From an uncultured Collinsella sp. (GTDB taxonomy: Bacteria; Actinomycetota; Coriobacteriia; Coriobacteriales; Coriobacteriaceae): a DNA stretch of 7,419 bases. The stretch spans positions 1-7,419 of the forward strand of contig CATVZP010000097.1 in the NCBI GenBank assembly GCA_958348565.1, given 5' to 3'. Below the pieces are notes generated by a model. The model was given only the letters and a program-made list of their open reading frames with translations, was not told the origin of the DNA and searched no databases. Numbering within the stretch: position 1 is the stretch's first letter; each line of letters begins with the position of its first letter. Made by a program: the position numbers and the translations under genes. This document shows positions 5,473-7,419 of the stretch, one piece after another.

Positions 5473-5514
5473 AAAAAGGCAAGGCATAGACCTTCTGGTC
5501 ATGCCTCGCCTTTT
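5473..5514 (-). terminator. Terminator downstream of the transporter gene (bidirectional form)
   Basis: AAAAGGC (5474-5480) pairs with GCCTTTT (5508-5514). After one mismatch, AGGCAT (5482-5487) pairs with ATGCCT (5501-5506), and after a bulge GACC pairs with GGTC around a TTCT loop: 17 pairs in all. On the minus strand the stem ends in TTTTT, and the plus strand also ends in TTTT. It lies about 210 bases past the transporter stop, which implies a long 3' untranslated region. Confidence 0.82.
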
Positions 5515-5556
5515 GAATGACAAATTGTCGTTCTGGGCGGCGCGCAGCGTCGACCG

Positions 5557-5584
5557 GTTCCGGCGTTTGGTAAAACGCCGGAAC
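5557..5584 (-). repeat. 12-bp hairpin in the transporter 3' region
   Basis: GTTCCGGCGTTT (5557-5568) and AAACGCCGGAAC (5573-5584) are perfect complements around a four-base loop. No U-tract follows on either strand, so it is probably not a stand-alone terminator. It is the strongest of a series of hairpins between the transporter stop and the terminator. Confidence 0.75.
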
Positions 5585-5592
5585 ATAAGTGC

Positions 5593-5623
5593 GCCCCCTC
5601 CCGCGCACGGAACGGGAGGGGGC
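5593..5623 (-). repeat. 11-bp GC-rich hairpin in the transporter 3' region
   Basis: GCCCCCTCCCG (5593-5603) and CGGGAGGGGGC (5613-5623) pair perfectly around a nine-base loop, eight bases from the preceding hairpin. No U-tract is present. Such a stable stem could protect mRNA from 3' exonucleases. Confidence 0.72.
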
Positions 5624-5639
5624 TAAAGGTAGGAGTCTA

Positions 5640-5725
5640 CCGGTGGGTTTACCCCACCGGACAGACGATGACCAGGTGATCCTTTACAGGATCGTCAAGG
5701 TTTCCGTGGGGTACCCGTTGGGTAC
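5640..5725 (-). repeat. Three smaller hairpins directly after the transporter stop
   Basis: In order of transcription: GTACCC/GGGTAC (5711-5716 with 5720-5725) begins at the base after the stop codon; GATCCT/AGGATC (5678-5683 with 5688-5693) has a four-base loop; CCGGTGGG/CCCACCGG (5640-5647 with 5653-5660) has a five-base loop. Individually the 6-bp ones could be chance, but three in 86 bases leading into two larger ones is notable. Confidence 0.55.
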
Positions 5726-7204
5726 TTAGAGCAGCACGCAGGCGACGGTCAGGATGACGGCGCAGACGACGGAGAGAGCAACGATGAGCTTAAGGGCAAA
5801 CTTGAGCCAGGTCGTCCACTCGATCTTGGCCAGGGCGAGACCGCCCATGATGGCGCCGGAGGTCGGGGTGAACAGGTTCACGACACCGATGGCGGCAGAG
5901 AAGATCATGACCATAACCTCAGGCGAGAAGCCAAGCTTAACAGCCAGCGGTCCCATGATGGGCATGGAGACGGTGGCCATACCGGAGGTCGAGGGGATCA
6001 GGAAGGACAGGCCGAAGTAGACCAGGAAGCTCATGGGAGCGAAGATCACGCCGGATAGGCCAGCCAGGGCATTGGCGGCAGCGTCGAGGACGAAGACGTC
6101 GAGGCCGGTGTTAGCCATGAGGACGGAGATACCACGAGCGAGGGCGATGACGAGAACAACGGACATCATGTCAGCAGCACCGGTGATGAAGGTGTTAACG
6201 ATCTGCTTCTCGGACAGGCCACCGATGATACCGATCAGGACGGCCATGAGGAAAAACCAGGTGGAAGCCTCGTCGAAGTACCACTGGCCAATGGGCAGGC
6301 CGGTGATCAGGGCAGACCAGCCCTGGACGACGGCGTTACCGTCGGCGTCGTAGACAGCGCCAGCGTCGAAGAAGTTGGCGACGCCCTCGTTGAGGTCGGC
6401 CAGCGGGATGAAGCCGACGATCATGACGACGAAGGTGAAGGCGAAGGCGATCAGAACACCCTTCTGACGACCAGTGAGCTTGACCTCCTTGTGGACCTCG
6501 GAAGCAGCCTTGCCGTGAGCCTCTTCGGCGTCCTTGAGCTCCTGCATCGACAGGATGGTGGAACCCTTGTCAGCCTTGACCTTCTTGGCATAGTTCATCA
6601 CGAAGACGATGGACATAGCGGTAGTGACAATCCACAGGACGGCACCGAGGCCGATGATGATGGACTGGTTGACCTCAATGCCAACGCCGGTCAGAGCGTC
6701 GACGGCAGCGCCGACGGCGAACGGGTTAACCGTGGAGCCCAGGCAGCCGCAGCCAGCGCCGAGCAGAACGGTAGCGGCGCCGACCATGGGGTCGAAGCCA
6801 GCGGCCATCATGGTAGCGGCGAGCAGGGCGTAGAAGGGAACGGTCTCCTCGCACATACCATAGGTAGTACCACCGAGGGAGAAGATGAGCATCAGCACGG
6901 GAATGAGCATGATCTCGTTGCCCTTAAGCTTCTGCACCAGAACGGCGATGCCGTTGTCCAGAGCGCCGGTCTCGGTCATCATGCCGAGAAAGCCGCCCAG
7001 GATCATAACGAAGAGGCAGACAGGCAGAGCGTCAGCGAAGCCCTTAATCGGGGCGGTGCAGAAATCGCTCAGACGGGCGGCAGTAACCGCGCCGCCGGAC
7101 GTGCCGGAGACGATAACGGTAACAACTGCAACAATTGCCAGCAGAGCAAGAAGAATGGTGAACGATGAAGGCATACCGCGCTTTTTCTTAGCGGTCTCAG
7201 TCAT
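5726..7204 (-). CDS. YfcC/DcuC-family membrane transporter, likely arginine/ornithine exchange
   Basis: The product is a 492-residue integral membrane protein of the YfcC type (DcuC superfamily, PF03606, COG1288). A short basic N-terminus (TAKKKRG) leads into roughly eleven to thirteen hydrophobic segments, for example about 14-33, 60-78, 98-112, 140-160, 180-203, 247-268, 315-330, 344-362, 385-405, 430-450 and 467-492. A charged cytoplasmic loop rich in K and E lies at about 205-248. Family-like patterns include GGTTYGMCEET (111-121), GCGCLGSTVNPFAVG (151-165), PSTSGMATVSMPIMGPL (404-420) and NLFTPTSGAIMGGL (443-456). Members beside arc genes, as in streptococci, act as arginine/ornithine antiporters; the ornithine carbamoyltransferase immediately upstream supports this, although C4-dicarboxylate or peptide transport cannot be excluded from sequence. 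I chose the ATG at 7202-7204 because AAGGGGGG lies nine bases upstream; the ATG at 7211-7213 abuts that site. There is no downstream gene for 500 bases. Confidence 0.9.
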   Translation of the reverse strand: MTETAKKKRGMPSSFTILLALLAIVAVVTVIVSGTSGGAVTAARLSDFCTAPIKGFADALPVCLFVMILGGFLGMMTETGALDNGIAVLVQKLKGNEIMLIPVLMLIFSLGGTTYGMCEETVPFYALLAATMMAAGFDPMVGAATVLLGAGCGCLGSTVNPFAVGAAVDALTGVGIEVNQSIIIGLGAVLWIVTTAMSIVFVMNYAKKVKADKGSTILSMQELKDAEEAHGKAASEVHKEVKLTGRQKGVLIAFAFTFVVMIVGFIPLADLNEGVANFFDAGAVYDADGNAVVQGWSALITGLPIGQWYFDEASTWFFLMAVLIGIIGGLSEKQIVNTFITGAADMMSVVLVIALARGISVLMANTGLDVFVLDAAANALAGLSGVIFAPMSFLVYFGLSFLIPSTSGMATVSMPIMGPLAVKLGFSPEVMVMIFSAAIGVVNLFTPTSGAIMGGLALAKIEWTTWLKFALKLIVALSVVCAVILTVACVLL

Positions 7205-7304
7205 AGTTCTCATCCCCCCTTCATAAATCATTTACTGATCTCGCCCGAAGCGGCTCTTCCGTGCCGTGCCCACCGCCCGACGCGAGATATTTACCAGACA
7301 AAGC
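7205..7304 (-). promoter_or_regulatory. Leader of the transporter gene
   Basis: This gap between the upstream terminator and the transporter start contains the strong ribosome binding site AAGGGGGG (7214-7221 on the minus strand). No convincing -35/-10 pair is visible; TGGTAAATA near 7290-7298 is a weak extended -10 candidate. Two inverted repeats occur: ATCTCGC (7238-7244) with GCGAGAT (7282-7288), and a longer pairing between 7244-7255 and the terminator base (7302-7312). The gene may depend on read-through from the carbamoyltransferase gene. Confidence 0.4.
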
Positions 7305-7336
7305 CGCTCGGGGTGTGCAGCAATACACCCCGAGCG
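7305..7336 (-). terminator. Terminator after the ornithine carbamoyltransferase gene
   Basis: CGCTCGGGGTGT (7305-7316) and ACACCCCGAGCG (7325-7336) form a perfect 12-bp stem around an eight-base loop, starting 15 bases after the stop codon. On the minus strand it is followed by GCTTTGTCT, an interrupted and weak U-tract. Termination may therefore be partial, allowing some read-through into the transporter gene. Confidence 0.72.
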
Positions 7337-7351
7337 AGATGCTAGATGCTC

Positions 7352-7419
7352 TTACTTGAGCGTAGCGTACATGACAGCCTTGATGGTGTGCATGCGGTTC
7401 TCGGCCTCGTCGAAGACCT
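7352..7419 (-). CDS. argF: Ornithine carbamoyltransferase, C-terminal end only
   Basis: Only the last 21 codons are present, ending VFDEAENRMHTIKAVMYATLK and a TAA stop; the gene continues past the right edge. The stretch FDEAENRMHTIKAVM is the highly characteristic C-terminus of ornithine carbamoyltransferases (about 330 residues when complete), which interconvert ornithine plus carbamoyl phosphate with citrulline plus phosphate. Whether the enzyme works in arginine synthesis (argF) or in the arginine deiminase pathway (arcB) cannot be decided from this fragment. The adjacent YfcC-type transporter favours a catabolic role. A terminator follows within 20 bases. Confidence 0.88.
   Translation of the reverse strand, partial: VFDEAENRMHTIKAVMYATLK

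Noticed and set aside
5324..5608. Minus-strand open frame (94 codons) in the hairpin-rich gap
   Set aside because: It runs through the 26-bp palindrome, the terminator and the 12-bp hairpin; no recognisable domain. The same peptide RWNSSCL appears on both strands only because of the palindrome.
5557..5725. Riboswitch or tRNA cluster
   Set aside because: No tRNA cloverleaf or known riboswitch consensus could be matched; the stems are independent, and the region lies downstream of a gene, followed by a terminator rather than a coding start.
6491..7168. Plus-strand open frame (225 codons) opposite the transporter
   Set aside because: It is antisense to membrane segments and gives an implausible H/G/D-rich protein.
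7205..7231. Nine-residue extension of the transporter (MIYEGGMRT)
   Set aside because: The extension is encoded by the ribosome binding site region itself (AAGGGGGG), so the ATG at 7202-7204 is better.

Overview
This window most likely comes from a GC-rich, gut-type actinobacterium of the class Coriobacteriia, with Collinsella as my best guess. The evidence is indirect: GC-rich third codon positions, strong GGAGG-type ribosome binding sites, a pyrG-xerD pair as seen in Actinobacteria, and an ornithine carbamoyltransferase next to a YfcC-type transporter. No rRNA or other marker is present to settle the taxonomy.

Every supported gene lies on the minus strand, so transcription runs from high to low coordinates. 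From right to left these are: the last 21 codons of an ornithine carbamoyltransferase gene (7352-7419) with a terminator behind it; a YfcC/DcuC-family membrane transporter (5726-7204), probably an arginine/ornithine exchanger of an arginine deiminase pathway; a 518-base gene-free stretch (5193-5725) unusually rich in inverted repeats; a DUF1846 protein of unknown function (3711-5192) with its own -10 box and terminator; a small winged-helix DNA-binding protein (3123-3461) with operator-like repeats in its leader and a terminator; then pyrG (CTP synthase, 1283-2944) and xerD (chromosome dimer resolution recombinase, 339-1280), separated by 2 bases and closed by a very long terminator hairpin (236-303). 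The leftmost 235 bases hold no recognisable gene, but they carry a cluster of AT-rich repeats including an operator-like palindrome.

The coding content is ordinary: nucleotide synthesis and chromosome segregation on the left, arginine catabolism on the right, and two poorly characterised genes between. No mobile element, CRISPR array, defence system or RNA gene is visible. The signals beyond routine annotation are non-coding: a perfect 26-bp inverted repeat (5300-5368), a run of further hairpins downstream of the transporter, the oversized xerD terminator that may belong to a repeated family, and paired sites around the winged-helix regulator. I do not see a new multi-gene system here.
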